Notes: generated from the letters alone by a model not told the origin. A DNA stretch of 64,000 nucleotides from JAHFUS01 sp035689115 (GCA_035689115.1 DASSMA010000058.1:1-64000); one strand, 5' to 3'. Shown: positions 24,830 to 33,430, counted from the first letter of the stretch. Program-made: numbers and translations.

Positions 24830-25140
24830 CCGGGCCCTGGCGGTTCCCGTTCACCGTCATCGACGAGGCGGTGCACATCCTCGACTCGCTCGCCGAGCCG
24901 TGGGGGATCGAGATCGAGCTCGACCTGCCGGGGCCCGCCGGCTGCCCGCCCGCCGCACCGACCGCACCTGGACCTGGGAGGTGGCGCCGGCGCGTGAGCT
25001 TAGGGGCGGAGGTGGTGGAGATGGACGGGCACCACAACGCCTGGATGGTGCTGCCCGGCGACTGGGCGGGCGCCCTGGACGAGGCCATCGGCCGGGTCCT
25101 GCGCTCGAACGCCACGGCCGGCGCCTTCCCGGGTCGCTAG
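24826..25140 (+). CDS. Small protein, unknown
   Basis: The 104-aa protein starts at an ATG overlapping the stop of the GT9 gene (ATGA), so it is probably translationally coupled to the glycan operon. The N-terminal part (FTVIDEAVHILDSLAEPWGIEIELDLPG) and a C-terminal part (MDGHHNAWMVLPGDWAGALDEAIGRVLRSN) have ordinary globular composition, separated by a Pro/Ala linker. No family is recognised. The overlap and composition support its being a gene. Confidence 0.55.
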   Translation: MTGPWRFPFTVIDEAVHILDSLAEPWGIEIELDLPGPAGCPPAAPTAPGPGRWRRRVSLGAEVVEMDGHHNAWMVLPGDWAGALDEAIGRVLRSNATAGAFPGR

Positions 25141-25147
25141 ATCTGCG

Positions 25148-25792
25148 CTACCGGCAGTCGACGCAGAGGTCGGAGCCGGCCACGAACTGCGTGGGGGCCT
25201 TGTGCATCCGGCACGAGGGGCACAGCCGGGTGGCGGCCTCCGGCTTGCGCTTGGGCGGCGCCGCCGTCCTGGGCTTCTGCACCCGCGGCGGGCGGACGGC
25301 GGCGGCCCGCTTGGCGCCACCGGCCGGCGGCCGGGACGACGGCGAGGGCGGGGGCGGGGCGGCCGGAGGCGGGAAGGGCGGGCTCTCGAGGAGCAGGTCG
25401 GCCTCGAGGAAGGCGTCCTCCACCTCGGGCGGGACGTCGCCGTACCAATTGCCGGTCTCGAACCGGGTCGGGATGCGGCCCTCGGTGCGCACGTAGTGCA
25501 GCGGCCGGGCGCCGCCCGACAGCTTGTAGCCCACGACCCAGCGCCGGCCGGGCGTCCAGCGGACCAGGTACAGCTCGGGGTCGCGCCACACGCCGGCGGC
25601 CACACCGGTGGGCCCGTGGGCGGCGGCGCTCACGGGCGGCACCTCCTGGAGGAGCCCGAGCGTGCGCAGCACGGTGCCGCCGGGGTCGCCCCTGGAAGGT
25701 TCCGCCAGGCGGACCTGCCGCCCCTCCACGTCGATGGCCAGTCCGTGCTCGCTGCGCAGCGCCTCGAGCGCGTCGGCCATCGCGTCGTCCAT
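25148..25792 (-). CDS. Unknown protein with C-terminal CxxC zinc-ribbon-like motif
   Basis: The 214-aa protein has a globular N-terminal half (DALEALRSEHGLAIDVEGRQVRLAE, then YLVRWTPGRRWVVGYKLSGGARPLHYVRTEGR). A Pro-rich linker follows, then a basic segment and the ending LCPSCRMHKAPTQFVAGSDLCVDCR, two CxxC pairs that could bind zinc. The ATG at 25792 begins MDDAMADALEALR. No family is identified. It is convergent with the small protein at 24826. A nucleic-acid or regulatory role is only suggested by the basic tail and zinc motif. Confidence 0.6.
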   Translation of the reverse strand: MDDAMADALEALRSEHGLAIDVEGRQVRLAEPSRGDPGGTVLRTLGLLQEVPPVSAAAHGPTGVAAGVWRDPELYLVRWTPGRRWVVGYKLSGGARPLHYVRTEGRIPTRFETGNWYGDVPPEVEDAFLEADLLLESPPFPPPAAPPPPSPSSRPPAGGAKRAAAVRPPRVQKPRTAAPPKRKPEAATRLCPSCRMHKAPTQFVAGSDLCVDCR

Positions 25793-25838
25793 GTGCTCAT
25801 GTTGCCCGCGGACGGCCTGCGGCGACGAAGCGGGGCCG

Positions 25839-26963
25839 TCAGCCGGCATCCCGGAGGGCCGCCTGCACCTCCATCCGGACCCGTAGATCGGGGTCGCCGG
25901 CCAGCGCCTCGACCGCCTCCCGGCTGGCTCCGGCACCGAGGACGGACAGGCCGCGGACGGCCTTCCACCGTACCCACGCGTCGTTGTCGCCCAGGGCCCG
26001 CTCCAGGGCGCGGCGTAGCGCCGGCCGGCCGGCGCCGGCCATGGCGTCGACCGCCGCCCGGCGGACGCTGCGCCGGGGATCGGCCGCCAGCGCCTCCCAG
26101 GCCGGGTGGGCGGCCTCGGGCGGGGCGCCGTCGAGGAGGCCGGCCGCCACCCGGCGCTCGGCGGCGTCATCCCCGTCGGCGGCGGCGAGGAGCATGGCCA
26201 GGTCGGCCGGGTCGTCCGCCCGCAGGGCGCCGAGCCGCCGCCACGCCCGCTCCAGCGACGCGTCGCGCGACGCCGGTGCCGCCGCACCGGGAACGCCGCC
26301 GGCGCCGGCCACCGCCGGGTCGCCGCCGCCGGCGAAGCCGTCCTCCACCGCCGCCAGGACAGGCGCCAGCAGCCCCTCCCACGCACCCGGCCGGCGGAGG
26401 GTGACGGAGACGAAGTCGCGGGCGACGAGCACGTTGTCCACCTCGGGGAAGGCCTCGAACAGCGCCGCCACCCGCCCGTCGGCCGCCGCCTCCGCCGCCG
26501 AGCGGTAGGACACGCTCTCGCCGTCGTGCAGGTGCCCCGTGCGGAACGTCATGGTCCGGGGGTTGGGCGTGGCCTCGGGGGCCACCGGGTGGCCGGCCGC
26601 CGGCGCCGCCCCGTCCGCCGCGACGGCCAGGCGGAACCGGCCGTGCTCCCACCCGAAGACGAGGGTGAGGCCGCCGTCCAGCGGCTCCGACCACCATCCC
26701 TCGCCCGGCCCCACCGCCCTGGCCAGCTCGTCGTCGTCGGCCGGACCCCAGTCGGCGGTGGAGAAGTACCGCTTCAGCAGGGCCTTGGTGGGCCCCAGGG
26801 CCTCGAACGGCAGCGACCCGAGGGCCCGCCGGGTGAGCGCGGCGATGGCCGGCGCAACCAGCCCCCGCTCGACGACCGCCCGGCGCCCGTCGGCCACGGT
26901 CAGGGACCGGCGGCCGGTGGCCCAGACCCCGGCCGCAGGCCGCACGCCGGCCCCAGCCGGCAC
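25839..26963 (-). CDS. Nfu_N-HEAT repeat protein, CvfC/YpgR-like
   Basis: The 374-aa protein contains, after about 130 N-terminal residues with no known match, an Nfu/NifU N-terminal-like domain (about residues 133-215: PNPRTMTF, AAADGRVAALFEAFPEVDNVLVARDFVSVTL). HEAT repeats follow (about 240-374, with DPRRSVRRAAVDAMAGAGRPALRRAL and NDAWVRWKAVRGLSVLGAG). Nfu_N plus HEAT is the architecture of conserved virulence factor C/YpgR of Firmicutes, whose role is unclear. The GTG at 26963 gives a 64-bp overlap with the upstream gene, and a later start is possible. No catalytic residues are expected; protein scaffolding is likely. Confidence 0.75.
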   Translation of the reverse strand: MPAGAGVRPAAGVWATGRRSLTVADGRRAVVERGLVAPAIAALTRRALGSLPFEALGPTKALLKRYFSTADWGPADDDELARAVGPGEGWWSEPLDGGLTLVFGWEHGRFRLAVAADGAAPAAGHPVAPEATPNPRTMTFRTGHLHDGESVSYRSAAEAAADGRVAALFEAFPEVDNVLVARDFVSVTLRRPGAWEGLLAPVLAAVEDGFAGGGDPAVAGAGGVPGAAAPASRDASLERAWRRLGALRADDPADLAMLLAAADGDDAAERRVAAGLLDGAPPEAAHPAWEALAADPRRSVRRAAVDAMAGAGRPALRRALERALGDNDAWVRWKAVRGLSVLGAGASREAVEALAGDPDLRVRMEVQAALRDAG

Positions 26964-27262
26964 AGACGGGGGGCGGCCTGGGCGAGCAGCTCGAGCCCGA
27001 AGCGGCGCATCTGACCGGCGTCGCGGGACCGCTCGTCGCCGGCCTCGGCCAGCACCTCGGCCATGGCGAACAAGGAGCCGCCGCTCTCGAGCATGTGGTC
27101 GGTGGTGGCCAGCATCACCGCCTTGACGTCGGACCAGGCCACCGCGGCGTCGCCGTCCTCGCTGCGGTAGTAGATGCCGTCGGCGTCGATGGCGGTGACG
27201 TCGACGGTGAGCATCCGGTCGTCGCGGAAGGTGATCCCGGCGGTGAAGTCGACGTTCCCCAC
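26900..27262 (-). CDS. Small protein, unknown
   Basis: The roughly 120-aa product (GTG at 27262, or ATG at about 27216 beginning MLTVDVTAIDADG) has a beta-rich N-terminal part (GITFRDDRMLTVDVTAIDADGIYYRSEDGDAAVAWSDVK) and a helical part with MLESGGSLFAMAEVLAEAGDE. Its end overlaps the CvfC-like gene by 64 bp, which makes the exact 3' end or the downstream start doubtful. No family is recognised. Confidence 0.45.
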   Translation of the reverse strand: MGNVDFTAGITFRDDRMLTVDVTAIDADGIYYRSEDGDAAVAWSDVKAVMLATTDHMLESGGSLFAMAEVLAEAGDERSRDAGQMRRFGLELLAQAAPRLCRLGPACGLRPGSGPPAAGP

Positions 27263-27273
27263 GCCGGGGAAGA

Positions 27274-27864
27274 CTACGAGCAGCCGTCGCTGTAGCCGAC
27301 CTCCGGCTGCCGGCCGGCCCGCAGGGCGGTGACCCGCCGGCCGTCGGTCTCGGCCACCAGCCGGAAGCCGGCGTCGGCGCCGGCCGGCACCAGGGTGAGC
27401 TCGTGGCCGCCGATCAGGAAGTCGTTGGGCGTGACCTTGAGCTTCCCGCCGTAGCGGCGCTGGGCCTCGGCCTCCGTCTGGCCGATGGCGAGACCCTCGG
27501 TGGTGGCCGTGGGGCCGCCGGTGACGACGACGCTGGCCACCGTCCCGCCGCTGACGAGGAACGACACGCCCTCCAGCCCGTCGGGCGGGGCGTAGAGGGC
27601 GCAGTCGCCGGACGGCGGGGCGACGGCCTGGAGCGGGCGGCCGAGGGCGGTCTGCGCCTGGGCCAGGGTCATGCCGACCCGCACCGGCCCGAGGCCGTGG
27701 ATGTCGAGGCGCAGGCCGGCGTCCGCCGCCGTGGCGGGAGGAGCCGTTGTGGTCGTGGCCACAGCGGCCGTGGTGGTGGAGCCGGGCGCGGCGGCCTGCT
27801 TGCCGCTGCTGCAACCGCCGGCCACGACCACGGCGGCGGCGGCGAGGCAGCGGCGGACCTTCAC
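27274..27864 (-). CDS. Putative lipoprotein with duplicated small domain
   Basis: The 196-aa protein starts at a GTG (VKVRRCLAAAAVVVAGGC). The basic N-terminus, hydrophobic stretch and AGGC make a plausible lipobox, and a Thr/Ala-rich linker follows. The mature part contains two similar motifs, GPVRVGMTLAQAQTALGRPL and LAIGQTEAEAQRRYGGKL, resembling the repeated GM/GxTxAEAxxxLG units of SmpA/BLIP-like domains in secreted proteins. It overlaps the upstream gene by 4 bp. It is probably attached to the outer face of the membrane; ligand unknown. Confidence 0.7.
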   Translation of the reverse strand: MKVRRCLAAAAVVVAGGCSSGKQAAAPGSTTTAAVATTTTAPPATAADAGLRLDIHGLGPVRVGMTLAQAQTALGRPLQAVAPPSGDCALYAPPDGLEGVSFLVSGGTVASVVVTGGPTATTEGLAIGQTEAEAQRRYGGKLKVTPNDFLIGGHELTLVPAGADAGFRLVAETDGRRVTALRAGRQPEVGYSDGCS

Positions 27865-28721
27865 GGGTTGCGGAGCATCGACCGCAGCTTCGGCCCCAGC
27901 CAGGGGCGGCGCCCCCACGCCAGCAGCTGGCCCCGGGCGATGGCGCTCCACTGGCTGCGCCGGGCCCACACGACGTCGAGCATGGCCACCGGGTCGGCCG
28001 ACACGTAGCAGTCGACCCGCCGGTCGGAGGGGTCCTCCACCGTGGCGGCGCCGTCGTCGAACACGAAGCGCCACCGGCCGCCGCCCCGGAGCCGCACCTC
28101 GTAGGTGGCGCGCACGCCGGCCGCCGCCCGCTGGTCGACGAGCGCCCTGGGATCCATCGCCGCCATCGACGGCAGGAGGAAGCCCTGGTGCACCAGCACG
28201 GCGTGGGCCGGGGGGACCGGCCACGGCCGCCCGGCGGCCCTGGCCAGGTCGGCGCCGTGCATCACCATCTCGTTGAGCAGGTGGCAGGTGAGCATGGTGA
28301 GGTCGACGGTGCTGCCCTCGACCAGCCACGGCCGGGGCTCGTCGCCGGCGCAGCCGGCGCAGGCGGCGAAGAAGCCCTCGGCCCGCTCCTCGATGCGCCC
28401 GGCGAGGACGGCCGGGTCGCGCTCGGGATCGCTGCGCACGGCGCCGCCCGAGAAGTCGGCCAGGTCCCACACGTCGGCCAGCGGGGCCTCGTCGCCGGTG
28501 CCCGAGCCGGCGACCGCCCGCAGCTCCGACAGGTCGCGCCGGGCCAGGCCGGGGACGGCGATCCATGCCTGCGACAGGTGCATGGCCAGGTCGCCGAAGT
28601 TCCAGTCGCCGAGGGCGGGGACGGTGGGATCGGGACGGGACCGGAGCAGGGCCGTGACCCGGCCGACCTCGTCGCGCAGTGCGGCCTGGGCGTCGGCCCA
28701 CCCGACCCGCCACGCCGGCAC
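27861..28721 (-). CDS. DinB/SCP2-type protein (mycothiol-dependent maleylpyruvate isomerase-like)
   Basis: The 286-aa protein has the N-terminal four-helix metal-binding domain of mycothiol-dependent maleylpyruvate isomerase/DinB-type enzymes, with His candidates in NFGDLAMHLSQAW and LLNEMVMHGADLARAAGRPWP. The C-terminal half is SCP2-like (YEVRLRGGGRWRFVFDDGAATVEDPSDRRVDCYVSADP). In actinobacteria such proteins often use mycothiol as a thiol cofactor, but substrates are rarely known. The GTG start lies just inside the end of the VOC gene. Confidence 0.78.
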   Translation of the reverse strand: MPAWRVGWADAQAALRDEVGRVTALLRSRPDPTVPALGDWNFGDLAMHLSQAWIAVPGLARRDLSELRAVAGSGTGDEAPLADVWDLADFSGGAVRSDPERDPAVLAGRIEERAEGFFAACAGCAGDEPRPWLVEGSTVDLTMLTCHLLNEMVMHGADLARAAGRPWPVPPAHAVLVHQGFLLPSMAAMDPRALVDQRAAAGVRATYEVRLRGGGRWRFVFDDGAATVEDPSDRRVDCYVSADPVAMLDVVWARRSQWSAIARGQLLAWGRRPWLGPKLRSMLRNP

Positions 28722-28723
28722 CG

Positions 28724-29089
28724 CTACGACGGTCGGGCCAGCACCAGGCCGACGCGGTTGCCGGCGGGGTCGTTGAACAGGGCGATGTTCGGGCCGCCCG
28801 GCATCACCTCGGTGGGCGGCATCAGGGTGGTGCCGCCGCCCGCCTCGACCGCCTCGAGCGCCTTGGCCAGGTCGTCGACCTGGATGTAGACGGTGACGAA
28901 CGGCTTGCCGTCCATGGCCGGGCCGACGCCGCCGCCGATGCCGCCCTCGGCGGCCGGCACCAGGCCGTAGTTCATGGGGTTGGCGGCGTCGATCTCCCAC
29001 CCGAAGGTGCCGGCGTAGAAGTCGACGAGGGCGGCGCCCTCCCCGCCCATGATCTCGAAGTGCACGACGGGATTCGGCATGTCCGCCAC
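28724..29089 (-). CDS. VOC-family (glyoxalase/bleomycin resistance-like) protein
   Basis: The 121-aa protein consists of paired beta-alpha-beta-beta-beta units of the vicinal oxygen chelate superfamily: PNPVVHFEIMGGEGAALVDFYAGTFGW, and VYIQVDDLAKALEAVEAGGGTTLMPPTEV, ending FNDPAGNRVGLV. H in VVHFEI and an acidic residue are potential metal ligands. GTG 29089 or ATG 29080 may be the start. It forms an operon with the MPI-like protein and the lipoprotein. The substrate is unknown. Confidence 0.82.
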   Translation of the reverse strand: MADMPNPVVHFEIMGGEGAALVDFYAGTFGWEIDAANPMNYGLVPAAEGGIGGGVGPAMDGKPFVTVYIQVDDLAKALEAVEAGGGTTLMPPTEVMPGGPNIALFNDPAGNRVGLVLARPS

Positions 29090-29109
29090 GGTAGTTCGGA
29101 CATGGGAGA

Positions 29110-29382
29110 ATGGGGGCGGTGATCGGGTTCATCGTTTTTGGCCTCGTCGTGGGTGCCCTCGCCCGGTGGATCGTGCCCGGCAAGCAGGAGCTGTCCGTCC
29201 TGATGACGCTGCTCCTCGGCGTGATCGGGTCGGTGGTGGGCGGCGTCATCGCCAACATCCTCGGCACCGGCGACATCTTCGAGCTGAACGTCGTGGGCGG
29301 ACTGGTTGCCATCGCCGCCTCCGTGGTGCTGATCGTGGTCGGCGAGCGCGTGGGTGCCGTCCGCCGGCGCCTGACCCGGTAG
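29110..29382 (+). CDS. GlsB/YeaQ/YmgE-type small stress membrane protein
   Basis: The 90-aa protein belongs to the transglycosylase-associated/YeaQ-YmgE family: three membrane helices and the motif GALARWIVPGKQ followed by LLLGVIGSVVGGVIANILG. These are small inner-membrane proteins induced by stress; despite the family name no transglycosylase activity is established. ATG 29110 or GTG 29119 may be used. It is divergent from the VOC operon across only about 20 bp. Confidence 0.88.
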   Translation: MGAVIGFIVFGLVVGALARWIVPGKQELSVLMTLLLGVIGSVVGGVIANILGTGDIFELNVVGGLVAIAASVVLIVVGERVGAVRRRLTR

Positions 29383-29389
29383 CGCCCCG

Positions 29390-29407
29390 AGGGGGGCTGG
29401 CCCCCGG
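29390..29407 (+). terminator. Possible hairpin after the YeaQ-like gene
   Basis: A GGGGG-CTGG-CCCCC inverted repeat about 10 bp after the stop codon could form a short GC stem. No T-run follows, so intrinsic termination is uncertain. Confidence 0.3.
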
Positions 29408-29463
29408 CGCGCAGGGCGGGCTGCTCCCTTGTCGCCGCGGCGGGGACCGACGACGATCTCCGC

Positions 29464-31830
29464 GTGACCGCAGTGCTCCTGCGCCTGCGCGCCGAGATCC
29501 GGGCCCGCTGGAAGGCGTGGCTGGCGCTCGCCGTGCTCAGCGGCGTCGTCGGCGGCGTGGCCGTCGCCGCCCTGGCCGGCGCCCGGCGCACGGAGACGGC
29601 CTACCAGCGCTTCCTGGCCGGCACCGGCGCCGCCGACGTCCTCCTGACCAACGGCGGCACGACGGCCGACAACCTCAATCGCCAGTTCTCCCTCGACCAG
29701 CTGGCCGGGCTGCCCCAGGTCGCCCAGGTGGTGCCGATGCGCTACTACGCGCCGGAGGGCAGCACGGCCGCCGGCCGCCGGATCACCCAGGCCGACTTCT
29801 CGCCCTTCGCGCCGGTCGACGGCCGGTGGGGCAGCGAGGTCGACAGGCCGCGGATCCTCGAGGGTCGCCTGCCCCGCGGCGACCGGGAGATCGCCCTGCC
29901 CTTCTTCGCCGCCGACCGCCTGGGCGTGACGGTGGGCGACCGCCTCCGGCTCCGGCTGCTGCTGGCGGCGGCACCCCCCGGGACCCCCGAGGCGCCCACC
30001 GAGGACGTCGACGTGGTGGGGTTGCTGGCCGTCCAGGGCGGGTTCCCGCCCCTCACCGGCGGCCTCCCGCCGCCGGCACTGCTGTCGCCGTCCTACGCCT
30101 CGTCGCACCCCGGGGCCGCCGAGGTGTTCGCCGTCCGCCTCCGCCGGGGCCGGGCCGCCATCACCTCGTTCGAGGACGCGCTCGACCGGCTGGCCCACGG
30201 CGAGCAGGTGGTCACCAGCAACCAGACCGAGGAGTCCGACGTCGTGCAGCGGGGGCTGGCCGTGGAGGCGACCACCCTTCGCATCCTCGCCGCCGTGGTC
30301 GCCGGCGTGGCCCTCCTGCTCCTCGGCCAGGCCTTCGTGCGGGCCGCCTTCGTGGAGGCCGACGACTACCCGACGCTGCGCGCCCTCGGCGCGAGCCGCG
30401 GCCAGCTGCGGTCGGTGGCGGCGGCCCGGGCGGCGGCGATCGCCGTGGCCGCCGGGGTGTTCGCCGCCGTTGCCGCCGTCGCGCTGTCCCCACTGACGCC
30501 CGTCGGCGTGGCCCGCCAGGCTGAGCTGCATCCGGGCGCCGAGGTCAACGTCGCCTACCTGGGCGCCGGGGCCGCCGCCGTCTCGGTGCTGGTGTTCCTC
30601 CTGGCCGCCTGGCCCGCCTGGCGATTCGCCCGTGCCGCCGGCGCCAGCCGACGGCAGGCGGGTTCGGTGGGGTCGCGCCTGGCGGCCGCCCTCAACGGGA
30701 CGGCGCTCCCACCGCCGGCGACGTGCGGCGTGCACATGGCCCTGGAGCCGGGTCGCGGCCGCACGGCGGTGCCGGTGCGGGCCACCATCGTGAGCATCGT
30801 CCTCGCCGTGGCAGTCGTCACCGCCACCGTCACCTTCAGCGCCAGCCTGGGGCGGATCTACGGCGACCCCCGCCTCTACGGTTGGAACTGGGACATCCAG
30901 GTCGGGGACAGCTTCTCGCCGCCCAGCGACGGCGCCATCGCCCGCTACGCCGCCGATCCTGCGGTCTCGGCGGTGGCGGCGGCCACGATCGCGCGCGTGC
31001 AGATCGGCTCCGTGCGAGTCGACGCGCTGGCCAGCGAACCGGTGCGGGGCACCGTCGAGCCGGTGGTGATCCAGGGCCGGGCCCCGAGGGCGCCCGACGA
31101 GATCCTCCTCGGCAGCCGGACCCTGCGCGCCCTGGGCCGGCGGGTCGGCGACACGGTGACGGTGGAACTGGGCGACGGGCGGGCCCGCATGACCGTCGTG
31201 GGTCGCGGCGTGCTGACCGAGTTCGCCGGCGCCGCCGGTCTCGGGCGTGGCGCCGCCCTCACCCTCGACGGGCTGCGCCGGCTCAACCCGGAGGCGTCGG
31301 CCGACGTGGCCATGGTCCGCGTCCGGGCCGGGCCCGAGGGGCGCCGCTTCGTGGACAGGCTCACCGCCGCCGCGCCGGGCAACCTCTACCTGCCGTCGAA
31401 GCCGTCCGACCTCGCCGACCTCGAGCGGGTGGGTGGCCTCCCGTCGGCCGTCGCCGGCCTGGTCGCCGGGTTCGCCGTGGTCACCCTGGCCCAGATGCTC
31501 GTGGTCGGGGTGCGCCGCCGGCAGCGGGACCTGAGCGTCCTCAAGGTGCTCGGTTTCACGACGGGCCAGGTGTCGGCCGCCGTGGCCTGGCAGGCCAGCG
31601 TGGTCACCCTGCTCTGCGCCGCCGCCGGCCTGCCCCTCGGCGTGGCCGCCGGCCGGTGGGCGTGGCGGGAGTTCGCCGACCGCCTCGGGGTGCCCGCCCA
31701 CCCCGTCGTCCCGGTCGCCCTGTTCGCCGCCGTCGCCGGGGCCGGACTCGTGCTCGCCAACCTGGCCGCCGCCGTGCCCGCCCGGCTGGCCGCCTCGACC
31801 CGGCCGGCGCGCGTGCTCCGCTCCGAGTGA
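29464..31830 (+). CDS. ABC transporter permease, FtsX/MacB-like (two FtsX domains)
   Basis: The 788-aa membrane protein has a first helix near residues 18-38 and a large extracytoplasmic domain. Three helices follow (about 275-385), then a second N-terminal-like helix and periplasmic-type domain. A final three-helix block ends at residue 788, with the FtsX motif VVGVRRRQRDLSVLKVLGFTTGQVSAAVAWQA. This is the fused double-FtsX arrangement of actinobacterial export permeases. The ATPase (LolD/MacB-like) that normally lies next to it is not in this window, so the partner must be elsewhere. Cargo unknown, perhaps a lipid or peptide. Confidence 0.87.
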   Translation: MTAVLLRLRAEIRARWKAWLALAVLSGVVGGVAVAALAGARRTETAYQRFLAGTGAADVLLTNGGTTADNLNRQFSLDQLAGLPQVAQVVPMRYYAPEGSTAAGRRITQADFSPFAPVDGRWGSEVDRPRILEGRLPRGDREIALPFFAADRLGVTVGDRLRLRLLLAAAPPGTPEAPTEDVDVVGLLAVQGGFPPLTGGLPPPALLSPSYASSHPGAAEVFAVRLRRGRAAITSFEDALDRLAHGEQVVTSNQTEESDVVQRGLAVEATTLRILAAVVAGVALLLLGQAFVRAAFVEADDYPTLRALGASRGQLRSVAAARAAAIAVAAGVFAAVAAVALSPLTPVGVARQAELHPGAEVNVAYLGAGAAAVSVLVFLLAAWPAWRFARAAGASRRQAGSVGSRLAAALNGTALPPPATCGVHMALEPGRGRTAVPVRATIVSIVLAVAVVTATVTFSASLGRIYGDPRLYGWNWDIQVGDSFSPPSDGAIARYAADPAVSAVAAATIARVQIGSVRVDALASEPVRGTVEPVVIQGRAPRAPDEILLGSRTLRALGRRVGDTVTVELGDGRARMTVVGRGVLTEFAGAAGLGRGAALTLDGLRRLNPEASADVAMVRVRAGPEGRRFVDRLTAAAPGNLYLPSKPSDLADLERVGGLPSAVAGLVAGFAVVTLAQMLVVGVRRRQRDLSVLKVLGFTTGQVSAAVAWQASVVTLLCAAAGLPLGVAAGRWAWREFADRLGVPAHPVVPVALFAAVAGAGLVLANLAAAVPARLAASTRPARVLRSE

Positions 31831-32565
31831 CTACAGCAGCAGGGCGCCGGCCAGGGCGGCGGCCGCCTCCCGGAGGGGGCCGTCCGGTGCCAGGCCGGCG
31901 CCCGCCTTGTCGGACGCCACGACGCCGGTACTGAAGGGGAGGACCCCGGCCAGGGGGACGCCGTGGTCGCCGGCGACGTCGTCGAAGGACCAGCCGTCGC
32001 TCTGGCCGGCCTTGTTGCCCACCAGGCGCACGTCGCCGATGCCGTGCTCCCTCGCCCGGCTGACCACCCGGCCGGCGGTGACCGACGACTTGACGCTCGG
32101 CTCGGCGACCACCAGCAGGACGTCGACGTGGGCCAGTGTGCCCGAGGGCCGGTCGAGGTGCTCGAGGCCCGTCTCGAGGTCGAGGACGGCGGCGCCGGCC
32201 TCGCCGAGGGCGGTGCCCAACACGCCCCAGGGCGGGGCGTGGGCGGCGCAGGCGCACCCCGCCGCCTGCTCGGCGGCGGCCATGGCGTGCAGCACGGTGA
32301 CGCCCGACGGGGTCACCAGGCCGAAGCCCGACACCAGCCGCTCGGGGCTGATGCCGCCGCCGCCCTTGCCAACGATCAGCGCCCGCGGGACGGGGCGGGC
32401 ACCGGCCGTCGCCTCGTGGCCGAGCCCGAGGCTGACGGCCAGGTTGGGCGTGGGGTCGGCGTCGACGGCCAGGACGCGCACGCCCCGCTCGGCCACGGCC
32501 AGGGCCAGCAGGGCGGCGACCGTGGTCTTGCCGGAGCCGGTCTTGCCGGCGACGCCGACGCGCAC
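31831..32565 (-). CDS. CooC-like P-loop ATPase (MinD/ParA superfamily)
   Basis: The 244-aa protein has a deviant Walker A motif GKTGSGKTT (residues 7-15), DADPTPNLAVSLG, and a CxC pair (C104, C106) in AGCACAAH. That pair corresponds to the metal-binding, dimer-bridging CxC of CooC, the ATPase that helps insert nickel into CO dehydrogenase. No CODH gene is nearby, but the urease operon, another nickel enzyme, begins 0.9 kb away. A nickel-handling role for urease is plausible but unproven. The gene ends immediately next to the convergent permease gene. The start is GTG 32565. Confidence 0.8.
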   Translation of the reverse strand: MRVGVAGKTGSGKTTVAALLALAVAERGVRVLAVDADPTPNLAVSLGLGHEATAGARPVPRALIVGKGGGGISPERLVSGFGLVTPSGVTVLHAMAAAEQAAGCACAAHAPPWGVLGTALGEAGAAVLDLETGLEHLDRPSGTLAHVDVLLVVAEPSVKSSVTAGRVVSRAREHGIGDVRLVGNKAGQSDGWSFDDVAGDHGVPLAGVLPFSTGVVASDKAGAGLAPDGPLREAAAALAGALLL

Positions 32566-32879
32566 GGTCAGGCCGCGCCCTGGTGGTGGAGCGCCGACGG
32601 CGTCATGGTGGGGGAGTCTTGCAGGTCGACGGACGACGGCGGCCGGGCAGGGTGCCCCTCACCCACCCTCCCCGGCGACGGCCGGCCGGCACGTGGTTGT
32701 GCGCAGTGCGCGCTGCCCGGTGACGTGTGCGCCGTGCGGGGCTGCTCGGTGCCGTTGCTGCACGGGCCCCTCCGCGCGACGAACCCGTTTCCGGGTGTGC
32801 GCCGGTCACCATGCCGCCGGCGCTCGGCCTCGTGCCCACTCCGACCGCCGCCGGGTACCTGCTCCTGCCCGGCCTGCCG
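32566..32879. other. Intergenic stretch without a recognised gene
   Basis: This 314-bp gap between the CooC-like and DIP1984-like genes (both minus strand) has average GC and no open frame with a convincing ribosome binding site. It contains several short self-complementary stretches (such as CCCGTTTCCGGG and GCGCAGTGCGC), so a structured leader for the CooC-like gene cannot be excluded. No known riboswitch consensus was recognised. Confidence 0.4.
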
Positions 32880-33362
32880 TCATTCCGCCAGCTCGACTGC
32901 CCAGTTGGCCTCCTGGATCCGCACGTCCAGCTCCCGGTGCTGGCGGGCCAGGTCGTCGGCCTCCCGCCGGAGGTCGGCCACGGGGACGTCGGTGACCTGG
33001 CGCAGCTCGCTCCGCAGCTGGCGGGCGGCCCACATCGCCGTGCCGGGCTCGTGCTGGCCGGCGGCGGCGTCGGCCACCGCGGTCACCAGCCGGCGCCGCT
33101 GGGCCAGGGCGTCGCGGCGGGCGATGGCGTCGGTGATGGTGAACCCCGGCTCCAGCTCGGTGGCGGCGTTGGTGCGGTTGACGCGCCGAACGAGGTCCTC
33201 CGCCTCGTCGACGAGCACCCGGGCCTGGGCGAGGAGGGCGTTGGCGTCCTCCGCCGGGTGTTCGCCCTCCTGGTACCGGGCCGACGCCGCGGCCCGCGCC
33301 ACCAGCTGCGCCAGCCGCTTCTGGGCGTCGCTCCGCAGGGAAAGGGCTTCCGCCAGCTTCAT
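32880..33362 (-). CDS. DIP1984 family protein
   Basis: The 160-aa protein is mostly helical and matches the DIP1984/septicolysin-type family: MKLAEALSLRSDAQKRLAQL, VRRVNRTNAATEL, ITDAIARRDAL, and SELRQVTDVPVADLRREADDLARQHRELD. Function is unknown in the family. ATG 33362 is chosen because the domain begins there. It is divergent from ureA, and the 92-bp gap between them holds the ureA promoter candidate. Confidence 0.85.
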   Translation of the reverse strand: MKLAEALSLRSDAQKRLAQLVARAAASARYQEGEHPAEDANALLAQARVLVDEAEDLVRRVNRTNAATELEPGFTITDAIARRDALAQRRRLVTAVADAAAGQHEPGTAMWAARQLRSELRQVTDVPVADLRREADDLARQHRELDVRIQEANWAVELAE

Positions 33363-33411
33363 GGCCGAGAGTGTCGCGCCCGCACCTCGCAAGTAACAAC
33401 GGGTTTTGGAG

Positions 33412-33430
33412 CCGGAAACGGTCCGGAAAC
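33412..33430 (+). promoter_or_regulatory. CCGGAAAC direct repeat upstream of ureA
   Basis: Two copies of CCGGAAAC (33412-33419 and 33423-33430) are spaced 11 bp apart, about one helical turn, 25 bp before the ureA GTG. A TAGCTT -10-like hexamer at 33441-33446 ends 8 bp before the GTG, so ureA may be transcribed without a leader. The repeat is a candidate site for a urease/nitrogen regulator, such as a GlnR- or NikR-type protein, which cannot be identified here. Confidence 0.4.

Noticed and set aside
32641..32820. Possible riboswitch upstream of the CooC-like gene
   Set aside because: There are several hairpins and a GCAACGGCACC-like word, but no full match to a cobalamin, SAH, SAM or NiCo consensus. 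It is left as structured but unassigned.
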